DNA of 64,000 nt from an uncultured Bacteroidota bacterium (GCA_902629505.1 CACORF010000004.1:1-64000); one strand, 5' to 3'; counted from the first letter of the stretch, positions 44,404-54,460 are shown. Notes: generated from the letters alone by a model not told the origin. A program made the numbers and translations.

Positions 44404-45785
44404 TACTTATCTCTATTTTTTTTATACGTTTCACCGGATGATTTTAAAATTGTTTTAATCTCTGCTTGAGCAACTACTGGAAAACTTCTTGCATATAATA
44501 AAAATAACACAAAGAAAAACCCAATTGTTCCAATAAAAATACCTATGTCAACAAAAGTTGGGGAAAACATTGTCCATGAAGATGGAAGATAATCTCTATG
44601 TAGAGACGTAACTATAATTACAAATCTTTCAAACCACATTCCAATATTCACAACAATTGAAATTATAAATGACCAAATAATATTAGTTCTAATCTTTTTA
44701 ATCCACATGACCTGAGGCGATACAACATTACAAGACATCATTAAAAAGTATGCCCACCAATATGGTCCAGTTGCTCTATTTAAAAATGCATATTGTTCAT
44801 ATTCAACACCAGAATACCATGCTATAAATAGCTCAGTAATATATGCACATCCGACAATTGAACCTGTAATCATTATTACAATATTCATCATCTCAATATG
44901 TTGAAGTGTAATATAACTTTCCAGTCTAGAAACCTTCCTCATAATAATTAATAATGTTTGAACCATTGCAAAACCAGAAAAAATTGCACCAGCAACAAAA
45001 TATGGTGGAAATATTGTTGTATGCCAACCAGGAATTACGGAGGTTGCAAAGTCAAATGATACAATGGTATGGACTGACAATACAAGAGGAGTAGCTAATC
45101 CAGCAAGCACTAGGGATACTTCCTCAAACCTTTGCCAATCTTTTGCTCTTCCTGACCAACCAAAACTTAGTAAACTGTACATATTTTTTCTAAAAGGTTT
45201 AACAGCTCTATCTCTAATCATTGCAAAATCAGGAAGTAATCCAGTCCACCAGAAAACAAGAGAAACAGTTAAATATGTTGAAATAGCAAATACATCCCAT
45301 AGTAAGGGAGAGTTAAAATTGACCCATAAAGAACCAAACGTATTTGGAATAGGGAAAAACCAATATATTAACCAGGGTCTACCCATGTGAATAACTGGGA
45401 ACAAACCTGCTTGAACAACAGAAAAAATAGTCATAGCTTCGGCAGACCTATTAATACCCATCCTCCATTTTTGTCTGAAAAGGAGAAGAACAGCAGAAAT
45501 TAATGTTCCAGCATGACCAATTCCTACCCACCAAACAAAATTTGTAATGTCCCAGGCCCATCCAACTGTTTTGTTTAAACCCCACGTACCAATACCTGTA
45601 CCTATGGTGTAAGCAATACAACCTAGACCCCATAAAAATATTACCATTGAAATTGAAAAGGCAATCCACCAATCACGGTCCGGAGGAGTTTCTACAGGTC
45701 TTGCAATATCATTTGATATATCAGCATAAGATTTATCACCGAGTACAAGAGGTTTTCTAATAGGAGCTTCGTAGTGAGATGACAT
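44403..45785 (-). CDS. actC: Alternative complex III subunit ActC (NrfD/PsrC family)
   Basis: 460 residues with about ten membrane helices. The segment VWWVGIGHAGTLISAVLLLFRQKWR near the first helices belongs to the quinol site, and NRSAEAMTIFSVVQAGLFPVIHMGRPWLIYW and FDFATSVIPGWHTTIFPPYFVAGAIFSGFAMV are hallmark ActC sequences. It oxidises menaquinol and passes electrons to ActB/ActA. It lies two bases after actB. Confidence 0.95.
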   Translation of the reverse strand: MSSHYEAPIRKPLVLGDKSYADISNDIARPVETPPDRDWWIAFSISMVIFLWGLGCIAYTIGTGIGTWGLNKTVGWAWDITNFVWWVGIGHAGTLISAVLLLFRQKWRMGINRSAEAMTIFSVVQAGLFPVIHMGRPWLIYWFFPIPNTFGSLWVNFNSPLLWDVFAISTYLTVSLVFWWTGLLPDFAMIRDRAVKPFRKNMYSLLSFGWSGRAKDWQRFEEVSLVLAGLATPLVLSVHTIVSFDFATSVIPGWHTTIFPPYFVAGAIFSGFAMVQTLLIIMRKVSRLESYITLQHIEMMNIVIMITGSIVGCAYITELFIAWYSGVEYEQYAFLNRATGPYWWAYFLMMSCNVVSPQVMWIKKIRTNIIWSFIISIVVNIGMWFERFVIIVTSLHRDYLPSSWTMFSPTFVDIGIFIGTIGFFFVLFLLYARSFPVVAQAEIKTILKSSGETYKKNRDK

Positions 45786-45787
45786 AT

Positions 45788-48700
45788 CTATATATTTTTA
45801 CTATTTCTAATTTTAACTTGGTAAATAACATTTGGTTTTGTACCAATACTTTCAAGGACTCTATAAGTTCTATCCCCATCTTTTACTTTAAGAATTTCAC
45901 TTTCTTTATCATTAATGTCTCCAAATACCATCGCATTATCGTCACAAGATTCAGAACAAGCAGTTTTAAATTCCCCATCTCTTACTCTACGTCCTTCTTT
46001 CTTTGCATCAAGTATAGTTTTTTGTGTCATTTGAATACACAAGGAACATTTTTCCATCACACCTCTTGATCTCACATTAACATCTGGGTTAATTACCATT
46101 CGCCCAAGGTCATTATTCATGTTATAATCAAATTCATCATTCTGTGAATATTGAAACCAATTAAATCTTCTAACCTTATATGGACAGTTATTGGCACAGT
46201 ACCTAGTACCTACGCACCTATTGTAAGCCATCTGATTTTGACCCTGCCTACCATGAGATGTTGCGGCAACAGGACAGACTGTTTCACATGGAGCATGATT
46301 ACAATGCATACACGATACAGGCTGAAATACAACTTGAGGATTTGCAGATGCTTTTTCTAAATTTGATGAAGTTGATTTATACTCAGAAAACCCACTTGTT
46401 GTATCTTTAGCCTCAACATCACCTTGAATTGTATCTTGAGATGAATAATATCTATCAATCCTGATCCAGTGCATATCTCTTGACTTTCTAACTTCTTCCT
46501 TACCAACAACAGGAACATTATTCTCCGCATGACAGGCTATTACACATGCACCACATCCATTACATTTGTTTAAGTCAATTGATAAATTAAAGTGATGGCC
46601 AGTAGATCTGTCAAATTCTCTCCATATGTCAACTTCTTTTGATGTAACCTTTGTCTCGATATGATTCTTTGAAACCATAACTGTAGGATTCCATACTGAC
46701 TTATCTTTTTCAATAAATTCATCAAGTGTAGTCTCTTTTATTATCTCATCTCTACCCATCATTGTGTTATGAAGCTGAATACATGCAAATTCATGGTCTC
46801 CTTTTACTTTAGAGACATTTACTTTATGTGTCTTTTTAAAATCATCATAAAATTTGTATGCATTAACTCCAACATTCATCTCCTCGCTCATTGCTTGAGT
46901 TTTCCCATAACCAAGTGCTAGACCAACAGTTCCAGGGGTTTGGCCAGGCTGAATAATTACAGGAACTTGCATGCTGTTTCTATCATTACTTACTGTGACA
47001 TAACTACCATTTAACGCACCATTTGAAACATTATAGTTCTTAAGACCAAGTCTTTCAGCATCTTTATATGATACAGTAAGATAATTGTCCCATGTTACTC
47101 TTGTGATTGGATCAGGAAACTCTTGTAACCATGGATTTGAAGATTGCTGTCCATCACCAAGTCCTACTTTTGTATAAAGTATAAGATCTAATTGATTTGT
47201 ACTTTGAATGGGGAGATTATTAATATTTAAAGAAGTTTTAATTCTCCTTGGAGCATTGTTTTCATAGGAATAATAAAACCCATCTTGTAGTGATTTTCCC
47301 CAAGTCTTTCCTTTTAAAATATTTGTTCTCCAATTGTTTTTAATCTCATCATAGAAATTATTGTTAGATCCTGAAAGAGTCAGGATTATATCTTGGAACT
47401 GGTTAGTATCAAAGAGGGGTTTTATAGTTGGCTGGCTTAAATAATAGTGTCCAGTTTTAAATTCATAGTCTCCCCATGACTCAAGATAATGAGGTGTTGC
47501 AGCAACATACTTACAGCTGTTAGCTGTCTCATCTTCTTTCGTACTAAAACATAATGAAAATTCTAATTTGTTTACAAGCTCTAAAAAGTTCTCAGCATTT
47601 GGTAGAGTATATCCAGGATTTACTCCTGCTGTTATAATACCACTAATATCACCTGACTTAAGTTCTTCAATCATATTTAGAAGATCAGAATCATTTCCTT
47701 GATAAATTAGTCTCGGTGATGATATATCAAAGGCGTCACTTTTGATATATTCATTGATCATTAATACAATCTCCTGAGAATCAGTATCATCAAGACCAGT
47801 TATTACAACCGACTTTTTTCCAGATTTTTTAATTGAGTCAACAGCAAGTTTAACATATCGGTCAAGATATGGGCCGAGAGCTGGACCTAAATATCTTTGA
47901 TTAGTTAACTCAAGATAAATACTTTGAAGGACTTGTTTTAACTCACTTGGTTTAGCCATTACCCTATTATCAGCATTTGCTCCTGTCAAGGTCATATTTG
48001 ATTCAAATTGAAGATGGTATGACATTGAGTATTCGTTCCCTTTATTTGGAACTCGGTTTTTAGACCAGCCTGAGGAATAATTTCCACCTTGCCAATCAGA
48101 CATAAAATCAGCATCAATTGAAATTATTGTATTTGATAATGAAAAATCATAATCAGCTAAAGCTCTTTTTCCGTAGGAATTTTCAAATGCATCAAGAGCA
48201 GAACTGTTTGATATCGAATCATATACAACGTGTTGAACATTTGGATACTTTTGAATAAATTCGGTAATTATTTTTTCTGTTGTTGGACTTGCAAAGGATT
48301 GTGTAAGTAATACTACTTTTTTATTTTGACTTAAAAGACTCTCTAAATCGGATTTCACAGATAAGTTAAAATCATTCCAACTTACATATTGACCTTCAAC
48401 TTTTGGCCCTTGCAGCCTGTATATATCATACATGGATAGAACAGATGCGTTGATTCTAGCATTTGTACAATTCATTGAATTAGCATCTTTGTTCCCTTTG
48501 ATAAAAATAGGACGGCCTTCTCTTGTTTTAACTAATATGCTACTAAAATCAAATCCGTCTGCAATTGTTGTAGCATAATAGTTTGCAATACCAGGAATTA
48601 TTTGTTCAGGCTGGACAACATAAGGTACGGATTTAATAACTGGTCCTTCACAACCAACTATGGCTGCAGCTGCTGTACTAAAGCCTGCATATTTTAAGAA

Positions 48701-48844
48701 GTCTCTTCTGTTAGGGTTATTATCATTGTCTCCCTCTCCAACAGGAAGCTTTTCAACAAATTCATTTTGCTCAAGCTTTTCAACAATCTCACTATTATTG
48801 TTTAGCTCCTCAAAACCCTTCCAATAGATATTCTTCTTTCCCAT
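45788..48844 (-). CDS. actB: Alternative complex III subunit ActB (molybdopterin-oxidoreductase-like, iron-sulfur)
   Basis: 1018 residues. The N-terminal region has a twin-arginine motif followed by a cysteine, NPNRRDFLKYAGFSTAAAAIVGCEG, a Tat-type signal variant with possible lipid attachment. A molybdopterin-oxidoreductase-like region without evident cofactor ligands fills about 60-740. The C-terminal ferredoxin part carries CNGCGACVIACHAENNVP, VSCMHCNHAPCETVCPVAA, RCVGTRYCANNCPYKVRRF and EKCSLCIQMTQ, enough cysteines for several iron-sulfur clusters. It relays electrons from quinol to the ActA hemes. Confidence 0.95.
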   Translation of the reverse strand: MGKKNIYWKGFEELNNNSEIVEKLEQNEFVEKLPVGEGDNDNNPNRRDFLKYAGFSTAAAAIVGCEGPVIKSVPYVVQPEQIIPGIANYYATTIADGFDFSSILVKTREGRPIFIKGNKDANSMNCTNARINASVLSMYDIYRLQGPKVEGQYVSWNDFNLSVKSDLESLLSQNKKVVLLTQSFASPTTEKIITEFIQKYPNVQHVVYDSISNSSALDAFENSYGKRALADYDFSLSNTIISIDADFMSDWQGGNYSSGWSKNRVPNKGNEYSMSYHLQFESNMTLTGANADNRVMAKPSELKQVLQSIYLELTNQRYLGPALGPYLDRYVKLAVDSIKKSGKKSVVITGLDDTDSQEIVLMINEYIKSDAFDISSPRLIYQGNDSDLLNMIEELKSGDISGIITAGVNPGYTLPNAENFLELVNKLEFSLCFSTKEDETANSCKYVAATPHYLESWGDYEFKTGHYYLSQPTIKPLFDTNQFQDIILTLSGSNNNFYDEIKNNWRTNILKGKTWGKSLQDGFYYSYENNAPRRIKTSLNINNLPIQSTNQLDLILYTKVGLGDGQQSSNPWLQEFPDPITRVTWDNYLTVSYKDAERLGLKNYNVSNGALNGSYVTVSNDRNSMQVPVIIQPGQTPGTVGLALGYGKTQAMSEEMNVGVNAYKFYDDFKKTHKVNVSKVKGDHEFACIQLHNTMMGRDEIIKETTLDEFIEKDKSVWNPTVMVSKNHIETKVTSKEVDIWREFDRSTGHHFNLSIDLNKCNGCGACVIACHAENNVPVVGKEEVRKSRDMHWIRIDRYYSSQDTIQGDVEAKDTTSGFSEYKSTSSNLEKASANPQVVFQPVSCMHCNHAPCETVCPVAATSHGRQGQNQMAYNRCVGTRYCANNCPYKVRRFNWFQYSQNDEFDYNMNNDLGRMVINPDVNVRSRGVMEKCSLCIQMTQKTILDAKKEGRRVRDGEFKTACSESCDDNAMVFGDINDKESEILKVKDGDRTYRVLESIGTKPNVIYQVKIRNSKNI

Positions 48845-48850
48845 TTTAAA

Positions 48851-50098
48851 CTAGTAATGACATTTAGCACATTCAATTCCACCAAGCTGAGCAACAGTTA
48901 GTTTCTCAACACCATATTTCTTTGATAGTTCCTCGTGAACTTTTTGATAATATTCATTATCCTTGTCAACATTACTCTCTCTGTGACAATCTATACACCA
49001 GCCCATAGTTAATGGAGAATATTGATATAAAATTTCCATTTCTTCAACAGGTCCATGACATGTTTGACACTCAATTTTTGCGACTTGAGCATGTTGAGCA
49101 TGATTAAAGTATACAAAGTCTGGTAGATTGTGAATTCTTATCCATTTTACAGGTTGAGTGTTACCTGTGTAAACTTGATTTTCTTCATCCCATCCAACAG
49201 CACTGTATAACTTTTTAATCTCATTTGTGTAAAAATCCTTTGTATATCCGTTTTCTAAATCTTCTTCACCATTATATTCGCCAATATACTCATGGCAGTT
49301 CATACATACATTTAGTGAAGGTATTCCAGAGTGTTTAGAAACTCTTGCTGAAGAGTGACAGTACTTACATTCAATTTGATTTGCACCTGCATGAATTTTA
49401 TGAGAATAATGGATAGGTTGAATTGGAGCATATCCCTGATCAATTCCAATTTGCATTAAATAGCCGTAAGTAAAGTAAGCACTCGATAATAGAAATCCAA
49501 TTACTAATACAAACATTATAAATTGATTTTCTACAACAGCTTTCCACAGAGGCTTAATATTTCTTCTTGGCTCTGGCTCAATTTTAACACCACTTGCATT
49601 AGCAATTTTGATAAGTGTTCTTTGGACAAGAAATAACATTACTATTAAAATTGTGAAAATCACGATAGTAACTGCTAATATTATATTTACAGATATATCT
49701 GAACCCTGGCTTACTGTTTCTGCAGAAGTAGCGACTGCAGCTGCAGGTGCTGGTGGAGTATAATTAGTATATGCTAATATATTGTCGATTTGCTCATTTG
49801 AAAATTGAGGATAATTTGTCATAACCGCACGGTTATATTCCTCCCAAATAGCAACGGCTTGAGGGTCACCGTCTTTAATCATCTGCGTTCCATTCTTGAT
49901 CCACTTATATAGCCACTCTCTATCGTACTTTTCAGTTACACCTTTCAAGGCTGGACCAACAGCTTTTCTGTTTAGCTGATGACAAGCGGCACAATTTGCA
50001 TTAAATAAAGCTTTACCCGCTTGGACATCTTCTTCTTGAGAAAAACCAAAAGAAGGTAAAAGGAGTGTTACTAAAAGAATCCTTTTTAGGTGTAACAT
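48851..50098 (-). CDS. actA: Alternative complex III subunit ActA, fused monoheme plus pentaheme cytochrome c
   Basis: 415 residues. A signal peptide (MLHLKRILLVTLLLPSFGFSQ) precedes a monoheme cytochrome c domain (CAACHQLNRKAVGPAL, about residues 28-115), a membrane helix (about 137-160) and a second helix (about 192-213). Then five CxxCH motifs follow: CKYCH, CMNCH, CQTCH, CIDCH and CAKCH. The extra N-terminal cytochrome domain is usual in flavobacterial ActA. It is the first gene of the respiratory operon running to ctaD. Confidence 0.94.
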   Translation of the reverse strand: MLHLKRILLVTLLLPSFGFSQEEDVQAGKALFNANCAACHQLNRKAVGPALKGVTEKYDREWLYKWIKNGTQMIKDGDPQAVAIWEEYNRAVMTNYPQFSNEQIDNILAYTNYTPPAPAAAVATSAETVSQGSDISVNIILAVTIVIFTILIVMLFLVQRTLIKIANASGVKIEPEPRRNIKPLWKAVVENQFIMFVLVIGFLLSSAYFTYGYLMQIGIDQGYAPIQPIHYSHKIHAGANQIECKYCHSSARVSKHSGIPSLNVCMNCHEYIGEYNGEEDLENGYTKDFYTNEIKKLYSAVGWDEENQVYTGNTQPVKWIRIHNLPDFVYFNHAQHAQVAKIECQTCHGPVEEMEILYQYSPLTMGWCIDCHRESNVDKDNEYYQKVHEELSKKYGVEKLTVAQLGGIECAKCHY

Positions 50099-50164
50099 CA
50101 GTTAGGGGCGATAAAGTTTTTCTTCATGATAATCAAAGTGAATTTATACACTTTTTAAACACAG

Positions 50165-50203
50165 CAAATTTACGTCATAAACGTCATTTTAGAAACTCTA
50201 AAA
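50165..50203 (-). promoter_or_regulatory. Candidate promoter and operator region of the ACIII/oxidase operon
   Basis: CAAATTTA (50165-50172) is TAAATTTG on the minus strand, an exact TAnnTTTG box 66 bases before actA. Immediately upstream lie two direct copies of ACGTCAT (50172-50178 and 50181-50187) and a perfect palindrome TTTTAGA-AAC-TCTAAAA (50187-50203), placed about where RNA polymerase contacts the -33 region. These look like regulator sites; the regulator is unknown. Confidence 0.45.
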
Positions 50204-50256
50204 TCAACTATTATTTAATTTATAATCATTCTAAATAACAAGTTAAATCATTTTGT

Positions 50257-50264
50257 TAAATTTG
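50257..50264 (+). promoter_or_regulatory. Candidate -7 promoter box of the SPOR protein gene
   Basis: TAAATTTG matches TAnnTTTG and lies 12 bases upstream of the ATG at 50277, divergent from the actA promoter about 85 bases away. The ORF track's TTG start at 50253 lies ahead of this box and is rejected. Confidence 0.45.
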
Positions 50265-50276
50265 AGAAATATATTT

Positions 50277-50657
50277 ATGTTAAAAATTCCAATTTTACTT
50301 GTATTTATGGGGGTTTACTTATGTAGCAATTCACTTTATAGTCAGGAAAATTCTATAAGATATAATGATACCCTTACAAAGAAATTTTATGATTTAAAAA
50401 AGGATTACAGTAAGAGAGTTTATGAGTCAACTTTTTACACTATTCAAATCTATTATGGGGGTCTTGAAGATGCAGATTCTATTCTTGAGGATTTTAGAGA
50501 AAATTATCAAGAAATTAAATCAAATTTGATTTTTGAAACTCCAAATTATAAAGTTAGAATTGGAGAGTACAAAGATATAAATATTGCCTCTCAAAAATTA
50601 GAGGAGATTCGGAGAATTTATCCAAGCTCTTTTATAATAAAACTTTCTGATTTATAA
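50277..50657 (+). CDS. SPOR domain-containing exported protein
   Basis: 126 residues from the ATG at 50277. A signal peptide (MLKIPILLVFMGVYLCSNSLYSQ) precedes a short linker and a SPOR domain of about 70 residues (STFYTIQIYYGGLEDADSILEDF, NYKVRIGEYKDINIASQKLEEI, SSFIIKL). SPOR domains bind denuded glycan strands of septal peptidoglycan. It sits between actA and infB, convergent with infB and overlapping it by six bases. A small exported SPOR protein next to infB is common in flavobacteria. Confidence 0.85.
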   Translation: MLKIPILLVFMGVYLCSNSLYSQENSIRYNDTLTKKFYDLKKDYSKRVYESTFYTIQIYYGGLEDADSILEDFRENYQEIKSNLIFETPNYKVRIGEYKDINIASQKLEEIRRIYPSSFIIKLSDL

Positions 50658-53153
50658 TTTTCTTTTTATTGCAACTTCTTGGTAACATTGAATAGTGTCA
50701 CCTTCAACTAAATCATTGAACTCATCAATTTGAATACCACAATCATAGCCTTTTGCAACTTCTTTAACATCATCTTTAAATCTTTTTAGTGAAAGTAATT
50801 TCCCTTCAAAAATAACTTCATCGGATCTTACAACTCTCACATTTGAATTACGAAATATTTTTCCAGAGGTAACCATACATCCAGCTATAGTTCCAATTCT
50901 TGAAATTTTAAATGTCTCCCTAACTTCAGCCTCACCAGTACTTTCTTCTTTCATTTCAAGAGAAAGCATCCCCTCCATTGCATCTTTTAAATCGTTAATT
51001 GCATCATATATAATTGAATAAAATCTTATATCAATTTGTTCTTTTTCTGAAAGCTTTCTAGCACTATCAGTAGGCTTAACATTGAATCCTACAATTATAG
51101 CTTCGGATGCAGAGGCAAGTAAAACATCAGACTCAGTAATTGCTCCAACACCTTTAAAAATTATATTAACTTGAATTTCCTCAGTTGATAAATTTTCAAA
51201 TGAGTCTGTAAGTGCCTCAACTGAGCCATCAACATCTCCTTTAATAATTACATTGAGTTCCTTAAAGTCACCAATTGCAATTCTTCTGCCAATTTCGTCA
51301 AGAGTTAATTGTTTTTGAGTTCTAACATTTTGTTCTCTGACTAATTGTGTTCTTTTTGAGGCAATTAATTTAGCTTCTTTCTCATCTTCCAAGACCTTAA
51401 ATGGGTCACCGGCTTGGGGAGCTCCATCAAGTCCAAGTACAGACACAGGAGTTGAGGGTGTTGCAATTTTTAATGTTTTTCCTCCTTCATCAAACATTGC
51501 TTTTACTTTTCCACTAGTTTTTCCCGCTAACAAGTAATCACCTATTTTAAGGGAGCCATTTTGGACTAGCATTGTTGACACATAACCTCTACCCTTATCT
51601 AAATATGCTTCTAATACTGAACCTGTTGAGTTTTTATCTGGATTAGCTTTTAAATCCATAATCTCTGCTTCAAGTAAAACTTTTTCAAGAAGCGAGTCTA
51701 TACCTTTTCCATTTATAGCTGAAATATCTTGAGATTGAATCTTTCCACCCCAGTCCTCCACAACAAGATTCATTGATGCTAATGATTCTTTAACCTTATC
51801 TGGGTTAGCTCCCTCTTTATCAATTTTATTAATTGCAAATATGATCGGAACACCTCCAGCTTGTGCATGGCTAATTGCCTCTTTAGTCTGTGGCATTATG
51901 CTATCATCTGCAGCAATTACAATGATAACTATATCAGTTATTTGAGCTCCTCTCGCTCTCATAGCAGTAAATGCCTCATGACCGGGTGTATCAAGAAAAG
52001 TAATTTTTTTTGAATTATTAACTAAAACAGAATAAGCACCAATGTGTTGGGTAATTCCACCTGATTCTCCTTCAGTTACGGAGGAATTTCTTATATAATC
52101 TAGAAGAGATGTCTTACCATGATCAACATGCCCCATAACTGTTACAATTGGTGGTCTTTCTTTTAAAAATTTTGGATCGTCTTCTTCTACGACTTCATCT
52201 TTATCTTCTTCTATATCAGTTTTGATAAATTTTAATTGATAACCAAACTCATCTGCTACCACAGAAAGAGTTTCAGCATCTAGTCTTTGATTCATAGTAA
52301 CCATTATACCCAGTGTCATACATGCAGAGATAATATCGTTTGTTGTTACATCCATTAGAGTAGCAATTTCACCAACTGTAATAAATTCTGTTATTTTTAT
52401 GATCTTACTTTCTTTTTCAAGCAAAGCCTCTTCTTCTTCAGATTGAATTTTTCTTTGATCTCTTTTATCTTTTCGATATTTTGCTCCTTTAGATTTTGAA
52501 GATTTCCCTTGAAGTTTTTCTAATGTCTCTCTAATCTGTTTTTGAATTTCATCGTCAGTAGGTTCAACTTTTTGGTTAATAGCTTGTTTTTTATTTTTAT
52601 TAAACTTGCTTGCTGAATCTTTTGGTTGTGAAACATCCTTACTAATTCTTTTTCTTCTTCTCTTTTTTGATTCTTCTACTTTATTTTCTTTTTTCTTTAT
52701 TGAGTCAAGATCAATCACCTCACCAGTCTTTTTTATACCTGAAAGTTTTTGGAAATTGGTTTGAATTTTAGATGAGGTACTATCGTCTGAAGGTGGTTCA
52801 ATTTTCAAGTCTTCACCTTTATCATTATCTGCAGAATCTTTTTCTGTAGTTGATCCAGTTATTTCAGTTTTTATCTCCAAAATGTCCTCAGTCTTCATCT
52901 CCTCTACTTGCTTCTCCTCTGCCTGTTTCTCCTCTAATTCTTTTCTTTTCTTTGTGTTTATTTCTTCTAATTTGTCTTTATCAGATTTATCAGTTTGAAA
53001 CTCATCGAGCAAAAGGTCATATATGTCTTGATCAATTTTTGATGTCGGTCTTGGTTCAATTTCAATTTTTTTTGAACCCAAAAACTCAACAGCTCTGTCT
53101 AGAGATATATTTAATTCCTTAAGTACTTTATTTAACCTTATTGGTGATGGCAT
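50652..53153 (-). CDS. infB: Translation initiation factor IF-2
   Basis: 833 residues. A long charged, low-complexity N-terminal half (about 60-235, rich in Lys/Glu) precedes IF2 N-terminal elements and the G domain: G1 GHVDHGKTSLLD, G3 DTPGHEAFTAMRARGAQ and G4 INKIDKEGANPDKV. Domains II, III and IV follow, with NVIIKGDVDGSVEALTDSF and GIQIDEFNDLVEGDTIQCY. IF-2 places initiator tRNA on the 30S subunit with GTP. It lies nine bases after nusA. The variable N-terminal region is rather short. Confidence 0.96.
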   Translation of the reverse strand: MPSPIRLNKVLKELNISLDRAVEFLGSKKIEIEPRPTSKIDQDIYDLLLDEFQTDKSDKDKLEEINTKKRKELEEKQAEEKQVEEMKTEDILEIKTEITGSTTEKDSADNDKGEDLKIEPPSDDSTSSKIQTNFQKLSGIKKTGEVIDLDSIKKKENKVEESKKRRRKRISKDVSQPKDSASKFNKNKKQAINQKVEPTDDEIQKQIRETLEKLQGKSSKSKGAKYRKDKRDQRKIQSEEEEALLEKESKIIKITEFITVGEIATLMDVTTNDIISACMTLGIMVTMNQRLDAETLSVVADEFGYQLKFIKTDIEEDKDEVVEEDDPKFLKERPPIVTVMGHVDHGKTSLLDYIRNSSVTEGESGGITQHIGAYSVLVNNSKKITFLDTPGHEAFTAMRARGAQITDIVIIVIAADDSIMPQTKEAISHAQAGGVPIIFAINKIDKEGANPDKVKESLASMNLVVEDWGGKIQSQDISAINGKGIDSLLEKVLLEAEIMDLKANPDKNSTGSVLEAYLDKGRGYVSTMLVQNGSLKIGDYLLAGKTSGKVKAMFDEGGKTLKIATPSTPVSVLGLDGAPQAGDPFKVLEDEKEAKLIASKRTQLVREQNVRTQKQLTLDEIGRRIAIGDFKELNVIIKGDVDGSVEALTDSFENLSTEEIQVNIIFKGVGAITESDVLLASASEAIIVGFNVKPTDSARKLSEKEQIDIRFYSIIYDAINDLKDAMEGMLSLEMKEESTGEAEVRETFKISRIGTIAGCMVTSGKIFRNSNVRVVRSDEVIFEGKLLSLKRFKDDVKEVAKGYDCGIQIDEFNDLVEGDTIQCYQEVAIKRKL

Positions 53154-53162
53154 ATTTACAAT

Positions 53163-54395
53163 TTAATCTTCAAATTCCTCTTTTAAAATTTTTAAAACAT
53201 CTGAGACTGTTTCTTCTTCAAGATCAGTTCTTTTAACAAGATCCTCTTCACTTAACTCTAAAACACTCTTAGCGGTATCAAGTCCAACTTTTCTAAATTC
53301 TTCAATAACCCATGCGTCAATTTCATCTTTGAACTCTGTAAGTTCAACATCTTCTTCTGCACCTTCTCTGTATACATCGATTTCATATCCAGTTAGTCTG
53401 CCAGCAAGTCTTATATTATGTCCTCCTTTTCCAATAGCTCTCGAAACCTCATCGGGATTTAGATAAACCTGAACTGTTTTTTTCTCTTCATCAATATTTA
53501 GAGAATTCACTTTCGCCGGGCTTAATGCTCTTGTTATAAATAACTGAGTATTATTTGTGTAATTGATCACATCTATATTTTCATTCCCTAACTCCCTTAC
53601 TATTCCGTGTATTCTAGAACCTTTCATTCCCACACACGCTCCTACAGGGTCAATTCTATCATCATATGAGTCAACAGCGACTTTTGCCTTTTCACCTGGA
53701 ATTCTTACCGCTTTTTTTATAGTAATTAATCCATCGAAAACTTCTGGAATTTCTTGTTCAAATAATTTTTCTAAGAAAAGAGGTGAGGTTCTTGAGAATA
53801 TTATCCTTGGTTTATTCCCCCTTAACTCAACATTTTCAATTACACCTCTTACGTTATCTCCCTTTCTAAAAAAGTCCTTAGGTATTTGCCTATCTTTTGG
53901 CATTATTAATTCATTTCCATCATCATCTAAAAGAATAACTTCTCTTGCTCTTACATGATGCACCTCAGCAGTAAAGATTTCTCCAACTCTATCCTTGAAC
54001 TGATTAAATATGTTATTACTGTCGTGCTCAAAAACTTTTGCAACAAGGTTCTGTCTTAGTGATTGAATTGATCTCCTTCCTAGATCTATTAGCTTAAATT
54101 CCTCAGAAACTTCTTCTCCAACTTCAAAGTCAGGTTCAATTTTAACTGCTTCCTTAAGTTCAATCTCTGCATTTGGGTCCTCAACTTGACCATCTTTAAC
54201 AACTATCCTATTTCTCCATATTTCTAAGTCTCCTTTGTCAGGGTTGATGATAATATCGAAATTCTCATCGGTTCCATATTTTCTAGTAAGAGTATTTCTA
54301 AATACCTCCTCTAGTATAACCATCAAGGTTACTCTATCGATTAACTTTTCGTCTTTGAATTCAGAAAAGGAATCTAATAATGATATATTTTCCAT
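53163..54395 (-). CDS. nusA: Transcription termination/antitermination factor NusA
   Basis: 410 residues. The N-terminal RNA-polymerase-binding domain (about 1-130) is followed by an S1 domain (about 135-200, GEIFTAEVHHVRAREVILL) and tandem KH domains (VDSYDDRIDPVGACVGMKGSRIHGIVREL and DEVSRAIGKGGHNIRLAGRLTGYEIDVY). A short acidic C-terminal part resembles a degenerate helix-hairpin repeat. NusA modulates pausing and intrinsic termination. It is co-transcribed with infB. rimP, normally just upstream, is absent; a terminator-like hairpin occupies the leader instead. Confidence 0.96.
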   Translation of the reverse strand: MENISLLDSFSEFKDEKLIDRVTLMVILEEVFRNTLTRKYGTDENFDIIINPDKGDLEIWRNRIVVKDGQVEDPNAEIELKEAVKIEPDFEVGEEVSEEFKLIDLGRRSIQSLRQNLVAKVFEHDSNNIFNQFKDRVGEIFTAEVHHVRAREVILLDDDGNELIMPKDRQIPKDFFRKGDNVRGVIENVELRGNKPRIIFSRTSPLFLEKLFEQEIPEVFDGLITIKKAVRIPGEKAKVAVDSYDDRIDPVGACVGMKGSRIHGIVRELGNENIDVINYTNNTQLFITRALSPAKVNSLNIDEEKKTVQVYLNPDEVSRAIGKGGHNIRLAGRLTGYEIDVYREGAEEDVELTEFKDEIDAWVIEEFRKVGLDTAKSVLELSEEDLVKRTDLEEETVSDVLKILKEEFED

Positions 54396-54411
54396 TTACT
54401 TAACTTTATTT

Positions 54412-54441
54412 AAAAAAAAAGAGGGACATAATGTCGCCTCT
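54412..54441 (-). terminator. Intrinsic terminator-like hairpin in the nusA leader
   Basis: On the minus strand AGAGG-(C bulge)-GACA-TTA-TGTC-CCTCT forms a nine-pair stem with a three-base loop, its last U followed by eight more U residues. It ends 16 bases before the nusA ATG and lies downstream of a -7 box, with no room for another promoter behind it. It may terminate the tRNA-Gln transcript, attenuate nusA-infB, or both. Confidence 0.65.
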
Positions 54442-54460
54442 GAAATATCAAAATGCTTGG

